A DNA stretch of 64,000 nucleotides from Sabellastarte sp. h YS-2021. Lineage: Eukaryota > Annelida > Polychaeta > Sabellida > Sabellidae. The translations under genes and the position numbers were made by a program. The notes under the pieces were generated by a model. The model saw only the letters and a program-made list of their open reading frames with translations, was not told where the DNA came from and searched no databases. Each line of letters starts with the position of its first letter. Positions within the stretch are counted from its first letter, which is position 1. Shown here one piece after another: positions 50,601-63,891 of this stretch. The DNA lies in NCBI GenBank assembly GCA_964017235.1, contig OZ024936.1:58393028-58457027 (forward strand), given 5' to 3'.

Positions 50601-53600
50601 AAATACAGCCTCAGATGGCTGTATCAGGAAGTGCTGATATATTCTCAATTAAGGTAGATTCAAGGTTGAAAACCATATTGATTCACACAGGAGTCGCCAC
50701 TGAAATGAATTTTAGTAGTGTGTTCCTTCAGAAATACACATGTAGCCCAAAGTACAGGTTCAGGGAGTGTAGTTGGCGAGAGATGCATACAATGCCAGAT
50801 CAGCCCAAACCACCCCTTAAAGTTGGTCAATCTGGCTGAGATTTTCACAGGAAACTCAGTTTATATCAGAGAATGAATTTGTATTAGGCTGACCCACTCG
50901 AGGGCCACATTAAAAATTTCAATTTCTGGGGTGTGGGGGGGCCCCATGCCACCCCTCAGGTAGGAAATTTCAAGTATATCCTAATATTGCCAATCTGAAG
51001 CCCAAATTTAATTTTATGCCTATTTTAATAAATAATGAGGATATTTTAGGCGCATTTTGAGCATTACATGTCTGATCAGAAATTATTTTACCAAAATATT
51101 GTTCTAAATATAGCCTAAAATAGATGTAAATCAGCCCAAACCAGTACCAAATGTTGGTCTATAAGTCTGAAATTTGGCCCAAAAATCACTTGCCACATAC
51201 TAAATCTGACTGTATAGGTTTTGGGATTACATCTGGTATACCAGTGGTGTCATATGTGTCATACAGGGTTGAGGAGAGTGAAAATACAGCCTCAGATGGC
51301 TGTATCAGGAAGTGCTGATATATTCTCAATTAAGGTAGATTCAAGGTTGAAAACCATATTGATTCACACAGGAGTCGCCACTGAAATGAATTTTAGTAGT
51401 GTGTTCCTTCAGAAATACACATGTAGCCCAAAGTACAGGTTCAGGGAGTGTAGTTGGCGAGAGATGCATACAATGCCAGATCAGCCCAAACCACCCCTTA
51501 AAGTTGGTCAATCTGGCTGAGATTTTCACAGGAAACTCAGTTTATATCAGAGAATGAATTTGTATTAGGCTGACCCACTCGAGGGCCACATTAAAAATTT
51601 CAATTTCTGGGGTGTGGGGGGGCCCCATGCCACCCCTCAGGTAGGAAATTTCAAGTATATCCTAATATTGCCAATCTGAAGCCCAAATTTAATTTTATGC
51701 CTATTTTAATAAATAATGAGGATATTTTAGGCGCATTTTGAGCATTACATGTCTGATCAGAAATTATTTTACCAAAATATTGTTCTAAATATAGCCTAAA
51801 ATAGATGTAAATCAGCCCAAACCAGTACCAAATGTTGGTCTATAAGTCTGTAATTTGGCCCAAAAATCACTTGCCACATACTAAATCTGACTGTATAGGT
51901 TTTGAGATTACATCTGGTATACCAGTGGTGTCATATGTGTCATACAGGGTTGAGGAGAGTGAAAATACAGCCTCAGATGGCTGTATCAGGAAGTGCTGAT
52001 ATATTCTCAATTAAGGTAGATTCAAGGTTGAAAACCATATTGATTCACACAGGAGTCGCCACTGAAATGAATTTTAGTAGTGTGTTCCTTCAGAAATACA
52101 CATGTAGCCCAAAGTACAGGTTCAGGGAGTGTAGTTGGCGAGAGATGCATACAATGCCAGATCAGCCCAAACCACCCCTTAAAGTTGGTCAATCTGGCTG
52201 AGATTTTCACAGGAAACTCAGTTTATATCAGAGAATGAATTTGTATTAGGCTGACCCACTCGAGGGCCACATTAAAAATTTCAATTTCCGGGGTGTGGGG
52301 GGGGCCCCATGCCACCCCTCAGGTAGGAAATTTCAAGTATATCCTAATATTGCCAATCTGAAGCCCAAATTTAATTTTATGCCTATTTTAATAAATAATG
52401 AGGATATTTTAGGCGCATTTTGAGCATTACATGTCTGATCAGAAATTATTTTACCAAAATATTGTTCTAAATATAGCCTAAAATAGATGTAAATCAGCCC
52501 AAACCAGTACCAAATGTTGGTCTATAAGTCTGAAATTTGGCCCAAAAATCACTTGCCACATACTAAATCTGACTGTATAGGTTTTGAGATTACATCTGGT
52601 ATACCAGTGGTGTACAGGGTTGAGGAGAGTGAAAATACAGCCTCAGATGGCTGTATCAGGAAGTGCTGATATATTCTCAATTAAGGTAGATTCAAGGTTG
52701 AAAACCATATTGATTCACACAGGAGTCGCCACTGAAATGAATTTTAGTAGTGTGTTCCTTCAGAAATACACATGTAGCCCAAAGTACAGGTTCAGGGAGT
52801 GTAGTTGGCGAGAGATGCATACAATGCCAGATCAGCCCAAACCACCCCTTAAAGTTGGTCAATCTGGCTGAGATTTTCACAGGAAACTCAGTTTATATCA
52901 GAGAATGAATTTGTATTAGGCTGACCCACTCGAGGGCCACATTAAAAATTTCAATTTCCGGGGTGTGGGGGGGGCCCCATGCCACCCCTCAGGTAGGAAA
53001 TTTCAAGTATATCCTAATATTGCCAATCTGAAGCCCAAATTTAATTTTATGCCTATTTTAATAAATAATGAGGATATTTTAGGCGCATTTTGAGCATTAC
53101 ATGTCTGATCAGAAATTATTTTACCAAAATATTGTTCTAAATATAGCCTAAAATAGATGTAAATCAGCCCAAACCAGTACCAAATGTTGGTCTATAAGTC
53201 TGAAATTTGGCCCAAAAATCACTTGCCACATACTAAATCTGACTGTATAGGTTTTGAGATTACATCTGGTATACCAGTGGTGTACAGGGTTGAGGAGAGT
53301 GAAAATACAGCCTCAGATGGCTGTATCAGGAAGTGCTGATATATTCTCAATTAAGGTAGATTCAAGGTTGAAAACCATATTGATTCACACAGGAGTCGCC
53401 ACTGAAATGAATTTTAGTAGTGTGTTCCTTCAGAAATACACATGTAGCCCAAAGTACAGGTTCAGGGAGTGTAGTTGGCGAGAGATGCATACAATGCCAG
53501 ATCAGCCCAAACCACCCCTTAAAGTTGGTCAATCTGGCTGAGATTTTCACAGGAAACTCAGTTTATATCAGAGAATGAATTTGTATTAGGCTGACCCACT

Positions 53601-53720
53601 CGAGGGCCACATTAAAAATTTCAATTTCCGGGGTGTGGGGGGCCCCATGCCACCCCTCAGGTAGGAAATTTCAAGTATATCCTAATATTGCCAATCTGAA
53701 GCCCAAATTTAATTTTATGC
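47612..53720. repeat. Mixed block of units 71-79 without a clean higher-order register
   Basis: In order: CTGG G7; G8; G8 with C to G at 49365; CTGG G8; CTGG G7 with A to T after GTCTG; CTGG G7 with A to G at 51224; G8 with A to T after GTCTG; deletion with G8; deletion with G6. Units 76-78 resemble the trimer except that the deletion unit has G8. The variants are the same as in neighbouring blocks but recombined. Confidence 0.65.
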
Positions 53721-55751
53721 CTATTTTAATAAATAATGAGGATATTTTAGGCGCATTTTGAGCATTACATGTCTGATCAGAAATTATTTTACCAAAATAT
53801 TGTTCTAAATATAGCCTAAAATAGATGTAAATCAGCCCAAACCAGTACCAAATGTTGGTCTATAAGTCTGAAATTTGGCCCAAAAATCACTTGCCACATA
53901 CTAAATCTGACTGTATAGGTTTTGAGATTACATCTGGTATACCAGTGGTGTCATATGTGTCATACAGGGTTGAGGAGAGTGAAAATACAGCCTCAGATGG
54001 CTGTATCAGGAAGTGCTGATATATTCTCAATTAAGGTAGATTCAAGGTTGAAAACCATATTGATTCACACAGGAGTCGCCACTGAAATGAATTTTAGTAG
54101 TGTGTTCCTTCAGAAATACACATGTAGCCCAAAGTACAGGTTCAGGGAGTGTAGTTGGCGAGAGATGCATACAATGCCAGATCAGCCCAAACCACCCCTT
54201 AAAGTTGGTCAATCTGGCTGAGATTTTCACAGGAAACTCAGTTTATATCAGAGAATGAATTTGTATTAGGCTGACCCACTCGAGGGCCACATTAAAAATT
54301 TCAATTTCTGGGGTGTGGGGGGGCCCCATGCCACCCCTCAGGTAGGAAATTTCAAGTATATCCTAATATTGCCAATCTGAAGCCCAAATTTAATTTTATG
54401 CCTATTTTAATAAATAATGAGGATATTTTAGGCGCATTTTGAGCATTACATGTCTGATCAGAAATTATTTTACCAAAATATTGTTCTAAATATAGCCTAA
54501 AATAGATGTAAATCAGCCCAAACCAGTACCAAATGTTGGTCTATAAGTCTGTAATTTGGCCCAAAAATCACTTGCCACATACTAAATCTGACTGTATAGG
54601 TTTTGAGATTACATCTGGTATACCAGTGGTGTCATATGTGTCATACAGGGTTGAGGAGAGTGAAAATACAGCCTCAGATGGCTGTATCAGGAAGTGCTGA
54701 TATATTCTCAATTAAGGTAGATTCAAGATTGAAAACCATATTGATTCACACAGGAGTCGCCACTGAAATGAATTTTAGTAGTGTGTTCCTTCAGAAATAC
54801 ACATGTAGCCCAAAGTACAGGTTCAGGGAGTGTAGTTGGCGAGAGATGCATACAATGCCAGATCAGCCCAAACCACCCCTTAAAGTTGGTCAATCTGGCT
54901 GAGATTTTCACAGGAAACTTAGTTTATATCAGAGAATGAATTTGTATTAGGCTGACCCACTCGAGGGCCACATTAAAAATTTCAATTTCCGGGGTGTGGG
55001 GGGGGCCCCATGCCACCCCTCAGGTAGGAAATTTCAAGTATATCCTAATATTGCCAATCTGAAGCCCAAATTTAATTTTATGCCTATTTTAATAAATAAT
55101 GAGGATATTTTAGGCGCATTTTGAGCATTACATGTCTGATCAGAAATTATTTTACCAAAATATTGTTCTAAATATAGCCTAAAATAGATGTAAATCAGCC
55201 CAAACCAGTACCAAATGTTGGTCTATAAGTCTGAAATTTGGCCCAAAAATCACTTGCCACATACTAAATCTGACTGTATAGGTTTTGAGATTACATCTGG
55301 TATACCAGTGGTGTACAGGGTTGAGGAGAGTGAAAATACAGCCTCAGATGGCTGTATCAGGAAGTGCTGATATATTCTCAATTAAGGTAGATTCAAGGTT
55401 GAAAACCATATTGATTCACACAGGAGTCGCCACTGAAATGAATTTTAGTAGTGTGTTCCTTCAGAAATACACATGTAGCCCAAAGTACAGGTTCAGGGAG
55501 TGTAGTTGGCGAGAGATGCATACAATGCCAGATCAGCCCAAACCACCCCTTAAAGTTGGTCAATCTGGCTGAGATTTTCACAGGAAACTCAGTTTATATC
55601 AGAGAATGAATTTGTATTAGGCTGACCCACTCGAGGGCCACATTAAAAATTTCAATTTCCGGGGTGTGGGGGGCCCCATGCCACCCCTCAGGTAGGAAAT
55701 TTCAAGTATATCCTAATATTGCCAATCTGAAGCCCAAATTTAATTTTATGC
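53721..55751. repeat. Trimeric higher-order repeat, third copy (units 80-82)
   Basis: This copy is again 2031 bp, with the order CTGG G7, then G8 with A to T after GTCTG, then deletion with G6. It is about 6 kb from the tandem pair. Unit 81 adds private changes at 54728 (G to A) and 54920 (C to T). Units 83 (another deletion unit with G6) and 84 (CTGG with C to G at 56810 and G to A at 57014) follow it at 55752-57100. Confidence 0.75.
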
Positions 55752-57100
55752 CTATTTTAATAAATAATGAGGATATTTTAGGCGCATTTTGAGCATTACA
55801 TGTCTGATCAGAAATTATTTTACCAAAATATTGTTCTAAATATAGCCTAAAATAGATGTAAATCAGCCCAAACCAGTACCAAATGTTGGTCTATAAGTCT
55901 GAAATTTGGCCCAAAAATCACTTGCCACATACTAAATCTGACTGTATAGGTTTTGAGATTACATCTGGTATACCAGTGGTGTACAGGGTTGAGGAGAGTG
56001 AAAATACAGCCTCAGATGGCTGTATCAGGAAGTGCTGATATATTCTCAATTAAGGTAGATTCAAGGTTGAAAACCATATTGATTCACACAGGAGTCGCCA
56101 CTGAAATGAATTTTAGTAGTGTGTTCCTTCAGAAATACACATGTAGCCCAAAGTACAGGTTCAGGGAGTGTAGTTGGCGAGAGATGCATACAATGCCAGA
56201 TCAGCCCAAACCACCCCTTAAAGTTGGTCAATCTGGCTGAGATTTTCACAGGAAACTCAGTTTATATCAGAGAATGAATTTGTATTAGGCTGACCCACTC
56301 GAGGGCCACATTAAAAATTTCAATTTCCGGGGTGTGGGGGGCCCCATGCCACCCCTCAGGTAGGAAATTTCAAGTATATCCTAATATTGCCAATCTGAAG
56401 CCCAAATTTAATTTTATGCCTATTTTAATAAATAATGAGGATATTTTAGGCGCATTTTGAGCATTACATGTCTGATCAGAAATTATTTTACCAAAATATT
56501 GTTCTAAATATAGCCTAAAATAGATGTAAATCAGCCCAAACCAGTACCAAATGTTGGTCTATAAGTCTGAAATTTGGCCCAAAAATCACTTGCCACATAC
56601 TAAATCTGACTGTATAGGTTTTGAGATTACATCTGGTATACCAGTGGTGTCATATGTGTCATACAGGGTTGAGGAGAGTGAAAATACAGCCTCAGATGGC
56701 TGTATCAGGAAGTGCTGATATATTCTCAATTAAGGTAGATTCAAGGTTGAAAACCATATTGATTCACACAGGAGTCGCCACTGAAATGAATTTTAGTAGT
56801 GTGTTCCTTGAGAAATACACATGTAGCCCAAAGTACAGGTTCAGGGAGTGTAGTTGGCGAGAGATGCATACAATGCCAGATCAGCCCAAACCACCCCTTA
56901 AAGTTGGTCAATCTGGCTGAGATTTTCACAGGAAACTCAGTTTATATCAGAGAATGAATTTGTATTAGGCTGACCCACTCGAGGGCCACATTAAAAATTT
57001 CAATTTCTGGGGTATGGGGGGGCCCCATGCCACCCCTCAGGTAGGAAATTTCAAGTATATCCTAATATTGCCAATCTGAAGCCCAAATTTAATTTTATGC

Positions 57101-59814
57101 CTATTTTAATAAATAATGAGGATATTTTAGGCGCATTTTGAGCATTATATGTCTGATCAGAAATTATTTTACCAAAATATTGTTCTAAATATAGCCTAAA
57201 ATAGATGTAAATCAGCCCAAACCAGTACCAAATGTTGGTCTATAAGTCTGAAATTTGGCCCAAAAATCACTTGCCACATACTAAATCTGACTGTATAGGT
57301 TTTGAGATTACATCTGGTATACCAGTGGTGTCATATGTGTCATACAGGGTTGAGGAGAGTGAAAATACAGCCTCAGATGGCTGTATCAGGAAGTGCTGAT
57401 ATATTCTCAATTAAGGTAGATTCAAGGTTGAAAACCATATTGATTCACACAGGAGTCGCCACTGAAATGAATTTTAGTAGTGTGTTCCTTCAGAAATACA
57501 CATGTAGCCCAAAGTACAGGTTCAGGGAGTGTAGTTGGCGAGAGATGCATACAATGCCAGATCAGCCCAAACCACCCCTTAAAGTTGGTCAATCTGGCTG
57601 AGATTTTCACAGGAAACTCAGTTTATATCAGAGAATGAATTTGTATTAGGCTGACCCACTCGAGGGCCACATTAAAAATTTCAATTTCCGGGGTGTGGGG
57701 GGGGCCCCATGCCACCCCTCAGGTAGGAAATTTCAAGTATATCCTAATATTGCCAATCTGAAGCCCAAATTTAATTTTATGCCTATTTTAATAAATAATG
57801 AGGATATTTTAGGCGCATTTTGAGCATTACATGTCTGATCAGAAATTATTTTACCAAAATATTGTTCTAAATATAGCCTAAAATAGATGTAAATCAGCCC
57901 AAACCAGTACCAAATGTTGGTCTATAAGTCTGAAATTTGGCCCAAAAATCACTTGCCACATACTAAATCTGACTGTATAGGTTTTGAGATTACATCTGGT
58001 ATACCAGTGGTGTCATATGTGTCATACAGGGTTGAGGAGAGTGAAAATACAGCCTCAGATGGCTGTATCAGGAAGTGCTGATATATTCTCAATTAAGGTA
58101 GATTCAAGGTTGAAAACCATATTGATTCACACAGGAGTCGCCACTGAAATGAATTTTAGTAGTGTGTTCCTTGAGAAATACACATGTAGCCCAAAGTACA
58201 GGTTCAGGGAGTGTAGTTGGCGAGAGATGCATACAATGCCAGATCAGCCCAAACCACCCCTTAAAGTTGGTCAATCTGGCTGAGATTTTCACAGGAAACT
58301 CAGTTTATATCAGAGAATGAATTTGTATTAGGCTGACCCACTCGAGGGCCACATTAAAAATTTCAATTTCCGGGGTGTGGGGGGGGCCCCATGCCACCCC
58401 TCAGGTAGGAAATTTCAAGTATATCCTAATATTGCCAATCTGAAGCCCAAATTTAATTTTATGCCTATTTTAATAAATAATGAGGATATTTTAGGCGCAT
58501 TTTGAGCATTACATGTCTGATCAGAAATTATTTTACCAAAATATTGTTCTAAATATAGCCTAAAATAGATGTAAATCAGCCCAAACCAGTACCAAATGTT
58601 GGTCTATAAGTCTGAAATTTGGCCCAAAAATCACTTGCCACATACTAAATCTGACTGTATAGGTTTTGAGATTACATCTGGTATACCAGTGGTGTCATAT
58701 GTGTCATACAGGGTTGAGGAGAGTGAAAATACAGCCTCAGATGGCTGTATCAGGAAGTGCTGATATATTCTCAATTAAGGTAGATTCAAGGTTGAAAACC
58801 ATATTGATTCACACAGGAGTCGCCACTGAAATGAATTTTAGTAGTGTGTTCCTTCAGAAATACACATGTAGCCCAAAGTACAGGTTCAGGGAGTGTAGTT
58901 GGCGAGAGATGCATACAATGCCAGATCAGCCCAAACCACCCCTTAAAGTTGGTCAATCTGGCTGAGATTTTCACAGGAAACTCAGTTTATATCAGAGAAT
59001 GAATTTGTATTAGGCTGACCCACTCGAGGGCCACATTAAAAATTTCAATTTCCGGGGTGTGGGGGGGGCCCCATGCCACCCCTCAGGTAGGAAATTTCAA
59101 GTATATCCTAATATTGCCAATCTGAAGCCCAAATTTAATTTTATGCCTATTTTAATAAATAATGAGGATATTTTAGGCGCATTTTGAGCATTACATGTCT
59201 GATCAGAAATTATTTTACCAAAATATTGTTCTAAATATAGCCTAAAATAGATGTAAATCAGCCCAAACCAGTACCAAATGTTGGTCTATAAGTCTGAAAT
59301 TTGGCCCAAAAATCACTTGCCACATACTAAATCTGACTGTATAGGTTTTGAGATTACATCTGGTATACCAGTGGTGTACAGGGTTGAGGAGAGTGAAAAT
59401 ACAGCCTCAGATGGCTGTATCAGGAAGTGCTGATATATTCTCAATTAAGGTAGATTCAAGGTTGAAAACCATATTGATTCACACAGGAGTCGCCACTGAA
59501 ATGAATTTTAGTAGTGTGTTCCTTCAGAAATACACATGTAGCCCAAAGTACAGGTTCAGGGAGTGTAGTTGGCGAGAGATGCATACAATGCCAGATCAGC
59601 CCAAACCACCCCTTAAAGTTGGTCAATCTGGCTGAGATTTTCACAGGAAACTCAGTTTATATCAGAGAATGAATTTGTATTAGGCTGACCCACTCGAGGG
59701 CCACATTAAAAATTTCAATTTTCGGGGTGTGGGGGGCCCCATGCCACCCCTCAGGTAGGAAATTTCAAGTATATCCTAATATTGCCAATCTGAAGCCCAA
59801 ATTTAATTTTATGC
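57101..59814. repeat. Tetrameric higher-order repeat, copy 1 (units 85-88)
   Basis: The copy is 2714 bp, with unit lengths 682, 682, 682 and 668. The first unit has C to T at 57148, the second has C to G at 58173, and the fourth is a deletion unit with G6. The fourth unit also has TTTTCGGGG at the CCGG site, which copy 2 does not share. Confidence 0.8.
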
Positions 59815-62528
59815 CTATTTTAATAAATAATGAGGATATTTTAGGCGCATTTTGAGCATTATATGTCTGATCAGAAATTATTTTACCAAAATATTGTTCT
59901 AAATATAGCCTAAAATAGATGTAAATCAGCCCAAACCAGTACCAAATGTTGGTCTATAAGTCTGAAATTTGGCCCAAAAATCACTTGCCACATACTAAAT
60001 CTGACTGTATAGGTTTTGAGATTACATCTGGTATACCAGTGGTGTCATATGTGTCATACAGGGTTGAGGAGAGTGAAAATACAGCCTCAGATGGCTGTAT
60101 CAGGAAGTGCTGATATATTCTCAATTAAGGTAGATTCAAGGTTGAAAACCATATTGATTCACACAGGAGTCGCCACTGAAATGAATTTTAGTAGTGTGTT
60201 CCTTCAGAAATACACATGTAGCCCAAAGTACAGGTTCAGGGAGTGTAGTTGGCGAGAGATGCATACAATGCCAGATCAGCCCAAACCACCCCTTAAAGTT
60301 GGTCAATCTGGCTGAGATTTTCACAGGAAACTCAGTTTATATCAGAGAATGAATTTGTATTAGGCTGACCCACTCGAGGGCCACATTAAAAATTTCAATT
60401 TCCGGGGTGTGGGGGGGGCCCCATGCCACCCCTCAGGTAGGAAATTTCAAGTATATCCTAATATTGCCAATCTGAAGCCCAAATTTAATTTTATGCCTAT
60501 TTTAATAAATAATGAGGATATTTTAGGCGCATTTTGAGCATTACATGTCTGATCAGAAATTATTTTACCAAAATATTGTTCTAAATATAGCCTAAAATAG
60601 ATGTAAATCAGCCCAAACCAGTACCAAATGTTGGTCTATAAGTCTGAAATTTGGCCCAAAAATCACTTGCCACATACTAAATCTGACTGTATAGGTTTTG
60701 AGATTACATCTGGTATACCAGTGGTGTCATATGTGTCATACAGGGTTGAGGAGAGTGAAAATACAGCCTCAGATGGCTGTATCAGGAAGTGCTGATATAT
60801 TCTCAATTAAGGTAGATTCAAGGTTGAAAACCATATTGATTCACACAGGAGTCGCCACTGAAATGAATTTTAGTAGTGTGTTCCTTGAGAAATACACATG
60901 TAGCCCAAAGTACAGGTTCAGGGAGTGTAGTTGGCGAGAGATGCATACAATGCCAGATCAGCCCAAACCACCCCTTAAAGTTGGTCAATCTGGCTGAGAT
61001 TTTCACAGGAAACTCAGTTTATATCAGAGAATGAATTTGTATTAGGCTGACCCACTCGAGGGCCACATTAAAAATTTCAATTTCCGGGGTGTGGGGGGGG
61101 CCCCATGCCACCCCTCAGGTAGGAAATTTCAAGTATATCCTAATATTGCCAATCTGAAGCCCAAATTTAATTTTATGCCTATTTTAATAAATAATGAGGA
61201 TATTTTAGGCGCATTTTGAGCATTACATGTCTGATCAGAAATTATTTTACCAAAATATTGTTCTAAATATAGCCTAAAATAGATGTAAATCAGCCCAAAC
61301 CAGTACCAAATGTTGGTCTATAAGTCTGAAATTTGGCCCAAAAATCACTTGCCACATACTAAATCTGACTGTATAGGTTTTGAGATTACATCTGGTATAC
61401 CAGTGGTGTCATATGTGTCATACAGGGTTGAGGAGAGTGAAAATACAGCCTCAGATGGCTGTATCAGGAAGTGCTGATATATTCTCAATTAAGGTAGATT
61501 CAAGGTTGAAAACCATATTGATTCACACAGGAGTCGCCACTGAAATGAATTTTAGTAGTGTGTTCCTTCAGAAATACACATGTAGCCCAAAGTACAGGTT
61601 CAGGGAGTGTAGTTGGCGAGAGATGCATACAATGCCAGATCAGCCCAAACCACCCCTTAAAGTTGGTCAATCTGGCTGAGATTTTCACAGGAAACTCAGT
61701 TTATATCAGAGAATGAATTTGTATTAGGCTGACCCACTCGAGGGCCACATTAAAAATTTCAATTTCCGGGGTGTGGGGGGGGCCCCATGCCACCCCTCAG
61801 GTAGGAAATTTCAAGTATATCCTAATATTGCCAATCTGAAGCCCAAATTTAATTTTATGCCTATTTTAATAAATAATGAGGATATTTTAGGCGCATTTTG
61901 AGCATTACATGTCTGATCAGAAATTATTTTACCAAAATATTGTTCTAAATATAGCCTAAAATAGATGTAAATCAGCCCAAACCAGTACCAAATGTTGGTC
62001 TATAAGTCTGAAATTTGGCCCAAAAATCACTTGCCACATACTAAATCTGACTGTATAGGTTTTGAGATTACATCTGGTATACCAGTGGTGTACAGGGTTG
62101 AGGAGAGTGAAAATACAGCCTCAGATGGCTGTATCAGGAAGTGCTGATATATTCTCAATTAAGGTAGATTCAAGGTTGAAAACCATATTGATTCACACAG
62201 GAGTCGCCACTGAAATGAATTTTAGTAGTGTGTTCCTTCAGAAATACACATGTAGCCCAAAGTACAGGTTCAGGGAGTGTAGTTGGCGAGAGATGCATAC
62301 AATGCCAGATCAGCCCAAACCACCCCTTAAAGTTGGTCAATCTGGCTGAGATTTTCACAGGAAACTCAGTTTATATCAGAGAATGAATTTGTATTAGGCT
62401 GACCCACTCGAGGGCCACATTAAAAATTTCAATTTCCGGGGTGTGGGGGGCCCCATGCCACCCCTCAGGTAGGAAATTTCAAGTATATCCTAATATTGCC
62501 AATCTGAAGCCCAAATTTAATTTTATGC
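59815..62528. repeat. Tetrameric higher-order repeat, copy 2 (units 89-92)
   Basis: The copy is exactly 2714 bp and repeats every marker of copy 1 in order: C to T at 59862 in the first unit, C to G at 60887 in the second, an unmarked G8 third unit, and a deletion G6 fourth unit. The C to T marker occurs in no other unit I read, which makes duplication by descent the simplest explanation. Confidence 0.8.
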
Positions 62529-63891
62529 CTATTTTAATAAATAATGAGGATATTTTAGGCGCATTTTGAGCATTACATGTCTGATCAGAAATTATTTTAC
62601 CAAAATATTGTTCTAAATATAGCCTAAAATAGATGTAAATCAGCCCAAACCAGTACCAAATGTTGGTCTATAAGTCTGAAATTTGGCCCAAAAATCACTT
62701 GCCACATACTAAATCTGACTGTATAGGTTTTGAGATTACATCTGGTATACCAGTGGTGTCATATGTGTCATACAGGGTTGAGGAGAGTGAAAATACAGCC
62801 TCAGATGGCTGTATCAGGAAGTGCTGATATATTCTCAATTAAGGTAGATTCAAGGTTGAAAACCATATTGATTCACACAGGAGTCGCCACTGAAATGAAT
62901 TTTAGTAGTGTGTTCCTTCAGAAATACACATGTAGCCCAAAGTACAGGTTCAGGGAGTGTAGTTGGCGAGAGATGCATACAATGCCAGATCAGCCCAAAC
63001 CACCCCTTAAAGTTGGTCAATCTGGCTGAGATTTTCACAGGAAACTCAGTTTATATCAGAGAATGAATTTGTATTAGGCTGACCCACTCGAGGGCCACAT
63101 TAAAAATTTCAATTTCTAGGGTGTGGGGGGGCCCCATGCCACCCCTCAGGTAGGAAATTTCAAGTATATCCTAATATTGCCAATCTGAAGCCCAAATTTA
63201 ATTTTATGCCTATTTTAATAAATAATGAGGATATTTTAGGCGCATTTTGAGCATTACATGTCTGATCAGAAATTATTTTACCAAAATATTGTTCTAAATA
63301 TAGCCTAAAATAGATGTAAATCAGCCCAAACCAGTACCAAATGTTGGTCTATAAGTCTGAAATTTGGCCCAAAAATCACTTGCCACATACTAAATCTGAC
63401 TGTATAGGTTTTGAGATTACATCTGGTATACCAGTGGTGTCATATGTGTCATACAGGGTTGAGGAGAGTGAAAATACAGCCTCAGATGGCTGTATCAGGA
63501 AGTGCTGATATATTCTCAATTAAGGTAGATTCAAGGTTGAAAACCATATTGATTCACACAGGAGTCGCCACTGAAATGAATTTTAGTAGTGTGTTCCTTC
63601 CGAAATACACATGTAGCCCAAAGTACAGGTTCAGGGAGTGTAGTTGGCGAGAGATGCATACAATGCCAGATCAGCCCAAACCACCCCTTAAAGTTGGTCA
63701 ATCTGGCTGAGATTTTCACAGGAAACTCAGTTTATATCAGAGAATGAATTTGTATTAGGCTGACCCACTCGAGGGCCACATTAAAAATTTCAATTTCCGG
63801 GGTGTGGGGGGGGCCCCATGCCACCCCTCAGGTAGGAAATTTCAAGTATATCCTAATATTGCCAATCTGAAGCCCAAATTTAATTTAAGGC
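62529..63891. repeat. Units 93-94, rightmost complete units
   Basis: Unit 93 (681 bp) carries the CTGG-type change plus a following G to A, reading TTTCTAGGG. Unit 94 (682 bp, G8) has three private substitutions: A to C at 63601, and two near the 3' end of the unit (63887 and 63889) that turn TTTTATGCC into TTTAAGGCC. No other complete unit of domain III has the last two. Confidence 0.75.

Larger units (their letters stand above)
34733..63891. repeat. Array domain III: units 52-94, length-polymorphic
   Basis: Unit lengths here are 668, 670, 681 and 682 bp. Three length states combine: the 12-bp deletion, a G run of 6 or 8 and the standard G7. Nine of the 11 deletion units also have G6 (all but units 56 and 78, which have G8), so the two changes are linked. 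A C to T change turning CCGG into CTGG marks units 59-65, 68, 71, 74, 75, 76, 80 and 84, and unit 93 with a further change. An A to T change after GTCTG marks units 54, 64, 66, 69, 75, 77 and 81. Position 25 is always T and position 654 always A. Confidence 0.85.
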
